From Aristolochia californica (taxonomy: Eukaryota > Streptophyta > Magnoliopsida > Piperales > Aristolochiaceae), in the NCBI GenBank assembly GCA_029961685.1, contig JARWKL010000007.1, positions 4,174,708 to 4,238,707 of the forward strand: a stretch of DNA of 64,000 nt, read 5' to 3'. Both the position numbers and the translations under genes were made by a program. Below, piece after piece: positions 36,201 to 46,999 of this stretch. Each line of letters starts with the position of its first letter. Position 1 is the stretch's first letter. The notes below the pieces were generated by a model that worked only from the letters and a program-made list of their open reading frames with translations, ran no database searches and was not told the origin of the DNA.

Positions 36201-39200
36201 TTGTCAGTGGCCAAGCCATGGAGGAAGTGCAAAGTGTAGCAAGTGAAAAACTGAGAAATGTTTATGGTTTATAACTGCATCCAGAGACTGGTCATACTTA
36301 GTGTGGTTCCAATCCATCCAGTGAGATGGTAATTGATGGCTCTTCCTTACTAGAAAGATCTGTAAAGACTTCTTTAACTGAAAATATTCTTTTCACAATA
36401 TACTTATCCCTTAGGGTATTCATACTGGGTCCGTTTTGGTGTTTCACTCCAATCACTATACTCAGCTGCTGTTTATAGTCATGCATGCTTTCTTGAAGTT
36501 TTCACAGTAACTCGTTTTTTCATACATGTGTTTATGACCCCATTGGATACTTCAGGCTCTTTTCATTTTGTTCCACTCACTAGAACACACATCACACTGA
36601 AGAAGCAGCAGACCTGCTGGTAAGAAGGGCAATGCTAGTAATGCAGCTGAAGCAAGAAAGAAAGCTAGGTGAAGCCATTGATCAATTTAGTATTTACAGT
36701 TTGGATAATTAGCAAAACAATGGGAACCTGAGAAGAGAGAAGAAAGATTATGAGGAGAAGAGAGGAATGTGGAGAGAGGATTCAATTAAAGAAATTCCTG
36801 AGAGAGGAAAGATACAAATGAGAGATTACCTAATAGATATAGTTGTACTCTGAAAAAAAAGAGAAGGAGACCGAATGGGGAAGGAAGATGCTGACTGCAA
36901 GGTGTTACCGGCTGACCCCTTCCCTAGGCAATGCATAGGCAATGCTGTTTGTGTTCCTAGGAGTGCAACTAAGAGATACTCATGTTTTCAAAAATATTTT
37001 CAATCTAATCAAAGTACATCAAGAAATGTGTGGATGGAGTCTTATTCTCACTAACCCAACTAATAACAACACCCGAGTCACTCCCAACAATGGGGGAAGC
37101 AGAAAATCTGCTCATGAAGGGTTGAAGGCCCTCGGGGAGGGTCTGTCAACTCCGTCACCCTTGTGCTGCATCAACTACTAATCTGCCCTTGGTCTTTAAA
37201 CAATGTAAAATAAGTGAAACTTGAAGGTGGAGAGAGATAAAGAGAAGCTCTTGAATGAGCTTCGTTGGGGGTTCATGCACAATTCTCAATGCTATTTATT
37301 AGGTTTAGTTGGACATTTACAAAAATGCCCCTCTTTATATGAAATCACTTATTCCCTTATATTATTCTCTCTTCCTATGAATATAAATTTTTTTACGTAG
37401 ACTAAATCAAACATGCTGAGTAAGATGGTGCAATAATATAAAATAACTGATCATGTAAAATGACCAAAATGCCCTTGAGCTGATTTTCTCACAAAAAAAA
37501 ACTGTTTGTTCATAACCACATGTCTGTTTTAGTGCAAAATCGCCTGATGAAGCACTAGTCTGATCCCACGTCTTGTTTGGCAGAGTTGGGATTTAAGATG
37601 ATTCATGGCCTTCCCAGTATCATTGTCCCGTTAGTCCTGGTCCATGGCTTCAGAAGTTTATTGTTGGTAGTCGTTTCTGAATTTGGGTTTGTCTTTTATC
37701 TGCTTGTCTAGCATGAGGTTGGGAATCATGTTGTGATTATTTTGCGGTTTCTACCTTTTTTGTGATAATTGTTACTTGTTAGCTAACATAGGCTGTCCTC
37801 TCTACATGCAAGAGTGAAATTTTTTATATTTTTTAAGCAAACAATTAGCACAAGTTATTTGATGTTTATTGTGTACAGGAACCAAACATGTATCCATGCA
37901 ACTACCAAGAGCACTCTCTGGCTTAACTAATCTCTTTTTCAATAAAAGGTTCTTTCTCCTTCTCTTTATTGTTGTTTTAGGTTATGCATTACCAAGCTCT
38001 GTCAAGTTGCAGGATATTTATCGTTTCTGTATTCAGCCAAAGTTTGGAGATTTTTTTAGTTTACATTGATGATGGAAACTTGATCAATGTGGTCCTAGAA
38101 AAAAAACCGTTCTGGCTCCCCAAGTTTATTTTTATTGGCTTTTTTACCATAGCTAGCTTAGACTTTGGCTCTTTAGGTAAAGCCTAGTCCTTTATGGTTT
38201 TGTTCTTGATTAGTTATATGTCAAATATTAAGATGGAGGATATTTCTTTGAGTGTTTTTAAGTTCATTATTACTAACTGAAGACTATTAATAGAAATATT
38301 ATCACAGTCTATAATTTTTATCATATTTTTCCATGTCTTTAAAAGCAGTATGTTAATATGCTGGTTTGCTTGCAGAGACAAAGACTATTTGGTTAATAAT
38401 AAGCGTAAAAATCTAAGACCTGGAAAGGTCTCTCCTCGGTTGCCAGTTCCTGATCATATAATGAAGCCGCCATATGTTGGTTCAAGGCAGTCACCTGGGA
38501 TATCTACGGGGCCTGAAGTGCATGACGAGAAGGGAAAAGAGTGCATGAGAGCATCAGGGCGGCTTGCAGCTCAGGTTTTAGAGTATGCAGGCACTTTGGT
38601 TAAGGTGATACTTGTACATTGTTTTGATGTCACTTAGGAACTCAAATTCTGTTGTTTGTTTTGATGTACTGATCGATACTTCTAGATGTTTATTCAATAT
38701 TGCGTCGTGCTACTTTGAGTAGGAGTTGATTTTGCCCCTTGGCTTCATGTTTATTGGCAGCCAGGAGTAAAGACTGATGAGATTGACAAAGCAGTTCATC
38801 AAATGATTATTGATAATGGAGCTTATCCTTCACCTCTTGACTATTGTGGGTTCCCCAAGAGTGTGTGCACATCAGTAAATGAATGCATCTGCCATGGGAT
38901 TCCAGATTCGCGTGAACTTGAGGTCTTGTATGCTAATTCTTGGAGGTATTTTATGATTTGTCCGTTTGTATCTACAATACTTTTGTACCCTAACTATGCT
39001 TAAATCTACTTGTTTGCAGGATGGGGACATAATCAACATTGATGTTACTGTTTATCTAAATGTATGTTTATTTCCTGTCCTTTTTGGCAACCTTAGTGAT
39101 TTGGTGTTTAGTAGGTCTTTTCTTCTTCTTGATATTAAGAATCTTTTTTCTTTTCATTTCTGTAGTTTCCTTTGTTATTACTGTTGCAGAATATTTGGTT

Positions 39201-40793
39201 CTTAATATCTTTAATCCCCTTATGTCACTATGTTCAAACAAGTAACCTTCAAGACTGAAAATGTTTCCTTGATACAGTCACCATTTCCTCCTCCCTCCAC
39301 CTCACCTCTAAAAAAAAAAGAGAGAGAGAGATAAAGAGAGAAAACTATTGAAAACCATTATCTTAGTTGTTTTTCTTTTAGTTTTGTTCTTTGGTCTATA
39401 ATACGCATGTTTCATTGTCAGTGCAGCATGTTTGTTATGTCTATTTAAGTTGTTTAGATGAGATAAGTGTCTTTTAGGATCTCTATAATTCTGAAATTAG
39501 TATTATATGTATATCTTTAAATTTTCTGGTGGAACTTAATATGTAGGGTTACCATGGTGACACATCAGCAACCTTCTTCTGTGGTGAAGTTGATGAAGAA
39601 GCTAAAACGTTGGTCAAGGTATAGTGTCTTTCCCAGTTTCCTATGAGCTGATTATGTTTTTTTTCTTGCTTCTCACTCTTGATTCATATTTAATTCATAA
39701 ATACTGCTGATGGTCCTCTAGATCTCAAAGACTTGATAATCTTTATATTTGGGTTTTACTTCTTATTCCTCGCATTCCAATTTAACTAAAAGGAGAATTT
39801 GACTTTGACCATCTCAGGTGACCAAGGAATGTCTTGATAAAGCAATATCAATTTGTGCTCCAGGTGTGGAGGTCAAAAGAATTGGCCGAACAATACAGTA
39901 TGTCACGACACGTTATAGAACTGGGAATTCACACAAAAGTGCATGTGATCCTTCTGAGAAAAAGAACTTCATAACTTATTTCCATAATATCATGTTAGAT
40001 TCTTGATAGACAAGCACAATTTACCATCTATTTTGAGAACAATAACTTTATGCTTTCAGGATTTTACTCACATAATAGATATTATGAAGTGATCATGCAG
40101 ATAAGTTTGGATATGGCGTGGTGCGCCAATTTGTGGGCCATGGTGTAGGAAGAGTTTTTCATGCAGAGCCTGTTGTTCTTCACTACCGTGAGTATTCTTA
40201 TGCAAGGCCTCATTCTTAGAGGGGCGTACAAATTTTTTGTCGGTACTATTCTTTAGTACTCAATGACAAGTAACTGTCGAACATAATTTTGCTTGCATTA
40301 GCTAAATCATCTGGTTTGAGAAACGATAATTCAATCAAAGCTTGTGCATTGTGTTTGTTTATATTTTTTCTTTTTTGTTTCTGCATTTTCTTCATTGAAT
40401 AACCAAATTTTGGAATCTGCCTGTTGGAGTCTCGAGTTTGAGACTGTTCTCTCTCTCTCTCTCTCCCTCCTCTAAATTCTAATATCATCAACCCCTCTCG
40501 TCTGTAGGAAACAATGATGGTGGGCGCATGCTTTTGGGTCAAACATTCACAATAGGTAATTCATTTGCATTATTTGATTTAACCTGGTTAACAGCATTTG
40601 TCCATTTTGCATAGCTAGCATGATATTTTCTCATGAAATTGCTGCAGAGCCAATGCTAACAATAGGTAGCATTCACCCTGTCATGTGGGATGATAATTGG
40701 ACTGTAGTAACAGAAGATGGAAGCTTGTCTGCCCAGTTTGAGCACACGATACTAATTACAGAAAATGGGTCTGAAATCTTGACTCAATGTTAG
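33254..40793 (+). CDS. MAP1D: methionine aminopeptidase 1D, organellar
   Basis: Ten exons join in phase: 33254-33359, 37879-37948, 38376-38604, 38761-38922, 39020-39061, 39547-39618, 39818-39897, 40090-40187, 40508-40555, 40648-40793, giving 350 residues, the length I recall for Arabidopsis MAP1D. The first 60 or so residues are an Arg/Ser-rich targeting region without acidic clusters; MAP1D is known to serve mitochondria and plastids, removing the initiator Met from organelle-made proteins after deformylation. All five metal ligands are present: D197 (INIDVTVY), D208 ([10 protein letters not shown]), H271 (VGHGVG), E303 (TFTIEP) and E334 (QFEHTIL); H180 in ECICHGIPD is the substrate-binding His. 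Residues 161-166 read LDYCGF where relatives usually have LGYGGF or LGYKGF. Intron 1 is 4.5 kb and contains a PPR pseudogene and a solo LTR. The other introns are 100-500 bases. Confidence 0.96.
33830..35877 (+). pseudogene. PPR protein pseudogene (PLS class with E motif), nested in MAP1D intron 1
   Basis: The 5' part (33830-34165) opens with [10 protein letters not shown] and contains [16 protein letters not shown] and [20 protein letters not shown], the usual start of a pentatricopeptide-repeat protein, and hits a stop at 34163. Continuing in register across stops gives [17 protein letters not shown] and later fragments such as [17 protein letters not shown] and [12 protein letters not shown]. 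The 3' part has [20 protein letters not shown] and an E-motif tail, [16 protein letters not shown] and RVRKMMG...VSGYSLVES. Several stops, frameshifts and an LTR insertion at 34832-35148 inactivate it. It is intronless and on the same strand as MAP1D, and would be spliced out with intron 1. Functional PPR proteins bind organelle RNA. Confidence 0.9.
34832..35148 (-). mobile_element. solo LTR inside the PPR pseudogene
   Basis: A 317-bp segment with ends TATTGAATTTC... and ...CTCTTCAACA that splits the PPR frame between CDPITVF and [17 protein letters not shown]. It matches the Copia-type LTR at 63430-63741 in its ends and in 'ctagaacaattaaaca', 'atgtaagactctt' and other blocks. Flanking bases (TTACC left, ACACC right) agree at only three of five positions, so the target duplication is eroded. 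No internal retrotransposon sequence is present. Confidence 0.75.
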
Positions 40794-41429
40794 ACTTAGT
40801 ATACAGCTCTCCCCAAATTCTTAATCATTTATAGATAGCCTTCAATTAAACATCATTTTTTTATATTTGATATTGTCCCTGAGGATCATCCTCTGCATAA
40901 TTTGATATTCTTTCCTTCACTTGGGAGGTAATTGATGCAACATTTAGTACCTGGAAAGACATTGTATCTAGTAAAAGAGGTACTCCATTCTCTTCTTTTC
41001 TTTTGTATATATATCTAGCAAATGGAAGAAATTTAGAAAGCCCTTTAATAACCCACTAAATTGAAACATTTCTTGGATCGATTAGAGGAAAATGGGGATG
41101 AATAAAATAAAAGTAAAAAATGTGAATAAAATAAACTTTCAAAACTTACTATGTTGAACAAAAGAAAACAAAATTACAATGTCAATTACATTAAATCCAG
41201 ATAAAAATCCATAGTATTATCAGCTTCAATCTACATTCGATCTCATTTGCATAAAAATGAATTGCATATGAATTTTGTAGTCTCCAAATTTAATCCTTAA
41301 CATATGTGGATGAGCAAAAATATTAATTCACCTAATCTAATCCTATATGGGGTAATCTCTTGTCATATGAAGAAATTTTGTCTTTCTTAAAATTTTCATA
41401 TGAAGATATTGTGATGTTTGTACTTTAGC

Positions 41430-42035
41430 AGTTGACACTTCTTCTAATGTTACTTGAACTGGGACTATTCATACTTCTTCTTTGTCACTTGCCAATGTTT
41501 TGTTTGTTCCAAAATTCTCTATCAATCTTTTGTCTATCACTAAGTTCACTCAAAGTTCACCTAATATGTGTGTTATCTAGGACCTCCAAATAAAAAGGAA
41601 GATTAATCCGGCCCTGTGAGTGGTGGGGTATGCTACCTTAAGGGGGAGCAACAATCATCTTCTAGAACTTCAAAGTGACTTTGACATCAGCCTATGATTG
41701 GAATCTTAGTCTCCAACATCCTAGAATAGACAAGTTGAGAAGGTTGATGCCATCTTTGGGGTCATCATCATCTTTTCAATGCGAAGCTTGTGAAGTAGGG
41801 AAACAACATATAGGATCAAATCCAACCAAGAATAGTCTTAGTTCTATTAGTCCTTTTTAGTTAATTAGATTTTGATGTATCGGGTCCATGTCCTACCCTA
41901 GTAATAATGGATGTTAGTACTTTCTTATGTTTATTGTGATTTTAGTAGAGTCACATGGGTGTATTGGATTGTCTTGATCTGGAGTAGTTGATGTCTTTAT
42001 ATGATTTTATTCTGAAATTCAAACTCAATTTGTAT
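41430..42035 (+). mobile_element. Copia remnant: protease to integrase region
   Basis: Plus-strand frames contain VLFVPKFSINLLSITKFTQ (the end of the protease / pre-integrase link), LQHPRIDKLRRLMPSLG and CEACEVGKQH (the GAG-pre-integrase zinc region), and integrase-like pieces FLMFIV and EIQTQF further down. Several stops and frameshifts show it is dead. It ends abruptly near 42035. Confidence 0.75.
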
Positions 42036-42490
42036 CACTTCCTATCAGTACAGTATCATCCACATAGGCTTCCATAATGATGAACCCATGACTAGTATGT
42101 TTAGCAAATATAGAATGATCTGGTTCACACCTCTTAAAACCAAAACCAATCACCACCTGATTGAACTTGTCAAATCATAGACTTGGAGATTACTCGAGTC
42201 CATAGATAAGATTTTTTAAGTCTACATACCTTCTCCCCCCTAACTTCTAAGGTTGGAAATTGGGACATGTAAACTTTCTCTTTGAGATCACCATTGAGGA
42301 AAACATTTTTTACATCTAATTGATTACGAGACCATCATACTTTGTACTAGTAGACATTAGAACACGTACCGACTTGAGCTTTGCCATTGGAGAAGGGTTT
42401 TTTTTTTTTTTTTTCATAATGAATATCATAGGAGTAGTTATAACCATTTGGAACCAGCTTCACTTTGAGGCAAAAGATACTACCATTTGC
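42036..42490 (-). mobile_element. Copia reverse transcriptase fragment, opposite orientation
   Basis: Read on the minus strand this contains KMFFLNGDLKEKVYMSQFP and EKVCRLKKSYLW, the Copia reverse transcriptase motif normally written as KNAFLNG-L-EEVYM-QP...VCKLKKSLYG. It abuts the plus-strand integrase piece tail to tail and has frame breaks. Confidence 0.7.
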
Positions 42491-42504
42491 ATTATGTTTA
42501 ATAG

Positions 42505-42909
42505 TGTTAGATTTAGGTTCTCATAATAAGGTCCTCGACCAAGAGGGTGAGAGAGAAGAGGAAGAAGAAGAGGAGAAGAAAAATAGAGGAAGAAGGAAGA
42601 GACGAGCAAGGAGAGAGAGGGACGGCTAAGGAGATTGAGAGAAAAGTTTAAGAATGAATTTGAGAGAGAAGAGGGGAGACTTAATGATCTAGCCCATTTT
42701 TGTGCTATTTATAGTTGAAGAATGAAGTTTACAATGATTACAACGCCCTTAGGGCTATCAACTCTCAAAAGGAAAAGACATAAGAAGATATACATCATCT
42801 TCATTAATTATACGCATGTGTCATCCTTATGAGAATACTGTTAAATTACATCCTTGCCACCTCTTTGACGTGGGGAAGGTAAATGCCACTTTGAGATGTC
42901 TTTCAATAC
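42505..42909 (-). mobile_element. Copia 3' LTR
   Basis: On the minus strand the 405-bp LTR begins TATTGAAAGACATC and ends CTAACA. An LTR TATA box (CTATAAATAGCAC) lies near 42709-42717 and is followed by a CT-rich transcribed leader. Directly outside its start is the polypurine tract (AACTTGAGGGGAAG on the minus strand). Confidence 0.75.
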
Positions 42910-44180
42910 TTCCCCTCAAGTTGGGGGAGAGAAAACATTGTAGATACCCAACTTGTTGCATATAGTGGTTTGTATCTTGGATGTGACCTTCTTTGTGAGT
43001 ATATTTATCGTTTGTCCTTGAGATGAAACATGTATGAGAGATAAAGCTAGTTTGAAATTTTTCTCATAAAAAATGGTAATCTACCTCAATATGTTTTGTT
43101 CTTTCGTGGAAGACTGGATTGGAAGTAATGTGGATGATTGCCTGTTGTCACAATAGAGTTCCATAGGAGTCTTTTTGTGGAACCCTAATTCAGTAAGGAG
43201 AGATTTTATCTATAGAAGTTCATTGACTGCATGGGTCATAACCCTGTATTCTGCTTCAGCACTGAATCTAGCAACCACATTTTACTTTTTACTCCTCCAT
43301 GTAACCAAACTCCCTCCAACTAAGAAGCAATACCCAGGAGTGGACTTCCTGTCATCAGGTGATCCAGTCTAACCACAAATCCTTCAATGTTGAGGTGACC
43401 ATGACATTTATATAAAAGTCCCTTATCGGGAGTTCCTTTTAAATATTGGGGAATTCTTTCCAGAGCTTGCCAGTGAATGAGTTAAAGTCTCTGATATTTT
43501 TTCCATATCCACATCTTTGTCGGAACTTGTACACAACTTGGTGTTAACATCCATAGGAGTATTTACCGGTCGATATCTCATCATCCATGTGTCTTTTGGT
43601 AGATCAAGAACGTACTTCCTTTGAGATAAGATAATGTCATGTTTTGATCGGAATACTTCAATACCCAAAACATATTTCAGAAGTCCAAGGTTATTTGTTT
43701 TGAACCATATATTTAACTTCTTATATTCCTTCAGCATCACTGTTAGTTAAGACAATATCATTCACATAAATTGCCAATAATACACTTATTTTCAAGGTGT
43801 TCTTAACAAATACGGAATGATCAACTGAGCATCTATGGAAGCCAAACCACAACTTTGTTCGTTGTCAAACTAAACTCGAGAAGACTGTTTTAAACCATAT
43901 AATAATTTCTTCAATTTGCATACCAACTCCCCCTCAACCACAAAACCAAGTGGTTGACACATATATATCTCCTCTTTAATGATATATATAGATAAATAAG
44001 TAAAGGCAATGCATATACATTGTGATAATGGGCCACTGATGAAGCCATAATTCTTGTAATCCATGTTCCCATGAGTATGGGTAATATTGTAGATGTTGAA
44101 TATTGTCACTATTATATAAAAAATTAAGCCTTAAAATGATGAGTTTATCATCTAAAAGCTTCACTATCACGGACAAGGAA
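42910..44180 (-). mobile_element. Copia 3' internal region (RT and RNase H), decayed
   Basis: From high to low coordinate, minus-strand frames give QPLGFVVEGELVCKLKKLLY, KTNNLGLLKYVLGIEVFRSK, LSQRKYVLDL, STPGYCFLVGGSLVTWRSKK and TELGFHKKTPMELYCDN, the ordered RT and RNase H motifs of a Copia element. It then reaches the polypurine tract and the LTR at 42505-42909. Stops and frameshifts are numerous. The 5' part (gag, protease, integrase and 5' LTR) is absent. Confidence 0.85.
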
Positions 44181-44392
44181 ACTTTCTCAAACCACCTTAA
44201 TTGTTTGTATCATCTATCATTGTGTTATTTTTGTGTTATTAACAAGGGAGAGTAATCCTCCCCCTTTTCAAAGCAATGAAGGGAATGGACCCCTCCTCCA
44301 TGAGTTCAAATGTGCTAGTTGTATGTACTAACATTGGGCTAATTCCATCACAAGTCTCAAATTGGATGTTTGATACAAGACATAGCTAAACT

Positions 44393-45922
44393 AATTCCAA
44401 TAGGGGGGTTAGTGCACATGATTCAGGACATGATCTTCATGTGCATTACGTAGTTCATGTCCTGATGTCGTTAGGGGGCGTCGAAATTCATGTCATGTAC
44501 ATGAATATACATGAATCAAGAATTCATGTCTCAAGAGTAACGGGCGGAAAGTGTTTTTCGCCCGATTTTGAGAATCATCCACTTGATTCTCTCGCGCAGG
44601 CTCTCTCTGGCTCGACCGTCTCGCTCTTTTTTTTTTTCATTTCGCTCGTTTCGTTCCCGCAGCCCTCTGTCGTCTCCGTGAAGCCCGAGCTCTCTGCTCG
44701 CTCTCTCGTCTCCGCCGTCCCTCTCCGGTCTCCCTCTTTACTGCCTCCATCTCTCATTGCAAACGTTCTTCTGGTGTCCTTCTCTTTCTCGGACTCGCTC
44801 TCCCTCTGAACCTCCTGCTCGCTTCTCCCTCTCTCTTATCTCTCCGTCTCTTCTCCCTCTCTTCTCCCTTTCGGCATCTCACTCCCTTCTCCCTCACGCT
44901 ATCATTTTTCCCCCCAAAAGACCTTCCAATTTCTTGCGATTTTCCCTATTTCAGTTTCGTTTTTCTTCGATTTTCACATTTGGACTTCTCGGCTTCCCTC
45001 TCTTCTCCTTCTTTGCGTACCGTCGGAGCGCTGCCTCTATCGGTGTTGCCCGCCGCCGTCGCCGTTACCCATTGGCCCGTCGCCGTTACCCATTGGCCCG
45101 TCGCCGTCGCCGTTGCCCGATGGCTCGCCCCTGACGAAGACAACGATAGTTTAAAACTATCGTCATTAATTTATAAAATAATTATTTTTATTTATTTAAT
45201 ACATTTATTTTATAATTACTATATTAAAAATAGTGATTTAATAGTCATAATTAAAATATTTTTAAAATAAATATTTGATAAATTATTTTGGCATAATTAT
45301 CCAATTGCTATAGTTAATTAAACCAATGGTTTTAAATTTTGTGATAATATATTATTAATTAATAATACATAAAATATATTATATACAAATATATAGTGTG
45401 TTAAATTTATGATTAGATCAATTTTTTCTCTTAAATTATTTATTTTTAGGTTAAAGTATATCATATGTTATTAATAACTCCACGTTATTTATAACGTTAT
45501 TAATAACTCGTTATTTATTTATTATTTGTAATTAATCATGTGCGTATTTCATTGGCTCATATAATTACCATATTAATATATAATAATATATCTAATTCAA
45601 TTAATAAATATATTAATATATTTAATTATACATTAAATAATTTATTCGTGTAGTAATAATGGTTGTTTTACCTAATTTGGAGTTTAAAGATTATATTGTA
45701 ATTAAGTGTATTGTAAAGGTTTAGAGATTCTCTTGTTTTTTATGTTTTTCTCATGTTGGGGCACTAACACTGGAAATTGTTTTGTAGTGCACATGAAGTT
45801 GTCAACATTAACACCAAATGCGAAGATGATCTTTATGTACATGACTGACATGATCTTCATGTTAGACATGAATTTGATCTTCAAGAATCCATTTGGGGCA
45901 CTAACCCCCCCATAGTGGAATT
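44393..45922. mobile_element. TIR element enclosing gene-like GC-rich DNA
   Basis: The left end (44393-44418) reads AATTCCAATAGGGGGGTTAG then TGC. The right end (45895-45922), reverse-complemented, reads AATTCCACTATGGGGGGGTT then AGTGC, so about 23 of 25 positions agree. Both ends continue into ACATGATCTTCATG-type near-palindromes. The core, 44560-45135, is CT/CG-rich and contrasts with AT-rich flanks, like a promoter, leader and first exon; it includes a 21-bp unit (GTCGCCGTTACCCATTGGCCC) repeated. No transposase is seen. A 3-bp ATA is present outside the G/C runs on both sides. A non-autonomous DNA transposon carrying captured host sequence is the best reading. Confidence 0.5.
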
Positions 45923-46313
45923 GTGGAAGTACATAATTAGCTCTCGTTTATCAATTTCTGCCTTATCAATGGGAGGAAAAAATCATTCGGTACGAAACGG
46001 GTATCTCAGTCATCCGATCATGATCAACGACTATCTAAGCTATCTGTTCAAAGGTTATCTAAGCCTTCTAAGCCTTCTGGTCAATGATATCAAACAACTA
46101 AGATAACCTTTTTCACATGTTTTGTACCAAATGATCACGTTAATAAGAAAAACAGAAAACCAAATCCAACTATAAGCTTAAAGCAGGCAAAGGAATTATT
46201 TTGGCGAAGACAATAATCTCAAATTCCTTTTTTGATGTGTTAGACTTTTAGAATAACAGTTAAAAGAATTAGAAAAAAAGAAGAAAAATTAGTGATTCAA
46301 TGGAAGCCTGAGT

Positions 46314-46901
46314 TCATTGCTCCATATAGTTCTTCACCTCCCTCGCAATCATCTCCCTTACTCCTCCCCAAAAATCTTCCGGAATATTCTCCCTGTAGCC
46401 GTCCTCCGCCACCGGCCGGCTCACGCCCTCCCCGGGCGGGCCGAGTCTCAGATCCGTCTCCGGCTCCATTCCCTTCCTCTCCCCGTCGTCCCCCCTTCCC
46501 GCCGCCACCTTCCTCTTCAGCGTCGAGTTCCAGTGGTTCTTCACCGCATTGTCCGTCCTTCCCTGCAGCATCCTCGCAATAGTGGCCCACCTGTTCCCAT
46601 ACCGCGCATGCACCGCAACGATCACCTCGTCCTCCTCCGGCGTGAACGGCCTCCTCTCCACCGCCGGGCTGAGCTGGTTGAACCACCGCAGCCGACACGA
46701 TTTCCCCGATCGACCCGGGATGGAACGGCTGATAAGGGTCCAGTTCCTCGGCCCGTGCCGCGCGACCAGCGCCATCAGTGCCTCGTCCTCTTCAGGACTC
46801 CATGGCCCCTTGATCCTTTGATGCCCCGGCCTCGCCCTTTCCGAAGAGAAAGACGACGAAGACGACGAGTTGCTGTTGCTTGTACTCGGGCCTTCTGCCA
46901 T
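46314..46901 (-). CDS. R2R3-MYB transcription factor, subgroup 22-like, short
   Basis: One exon, 195 residues. A serine-rich start is followed by R2 (residues about 31-81: KGPWSPEEDEALMALVARHG, RNWTLISRSIPGRSGKSCRL) and R3 (about 83-132: RPFTPEEDEVIVAVHARYGN, WATIARMLQGRTDNAVKNHW). The sequence GPRNW...SGKSCRLRW.NQLSP and NSTLKRK place it with MYB44/MYB70/MYB73/MYB77. In R3 the first tryptophan is replaced by F86, as normal for the class. The tail ends VREMIAREVKNYM, matching the C-terminal motif of the group, preceded by DLRLGPPGE, which may be a degenerate EAR-like (LxLxP) repressor motif. The protein is far shorter than the usual 250-350 residues because the central region is reduced to about 40 residues. 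Start chosen at MAEGPS: the upstream in-frame ATG lies in the TATA tract. Confidence 0.93.
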   Translation of the reverse strand: MAEGPSTSNSNSSSSSSFSSERARPGHQRIKGPWSPEEDEALMALVARHGPRNWTLISRSIPGRSGKSCRLRWFNQLSPAVERRPFTPEEDEVIVAVHARYGNRWATIARMLQGRTDNAVKNHWNSTLKRKVAAGRGDDGERKGMEPETDLRLGPPGEGVSRPVAEDGYRENIPEDFWGGVREMIAREVKNYMEQ

Positions 46902-46948
46902 AACTGAGAGGAAGAAGAGAAGCGAACGCCAGAACCTCCAAAAGCCTC

Positions 46949-46979
46949 TTATATATATATATATATACACATATATATG
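46949..46979 (-). promoter_or_regulatory. TATA tract of the MYB gene
   Basis: Alternating TATA sequence (18 bases, then a second 'acatatatatgt') 50-80 bases before the MYB start codon. It can act as TATA box for a very short leader. The ORF extension through it (MYIYIYI) is an artefact. Confidence 0.55.
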
Positions 46980-46999
46980 TGGAAGAGAGTACGTTCTTC

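Noticed and set aside
44757..45134. 125-codon frame with Arg-rich repeats
   Set aside because: The repeats come from a 21-bp tandem unit and the leader-like CT tract; the other frames are equally open. Probably part of a captured leader.
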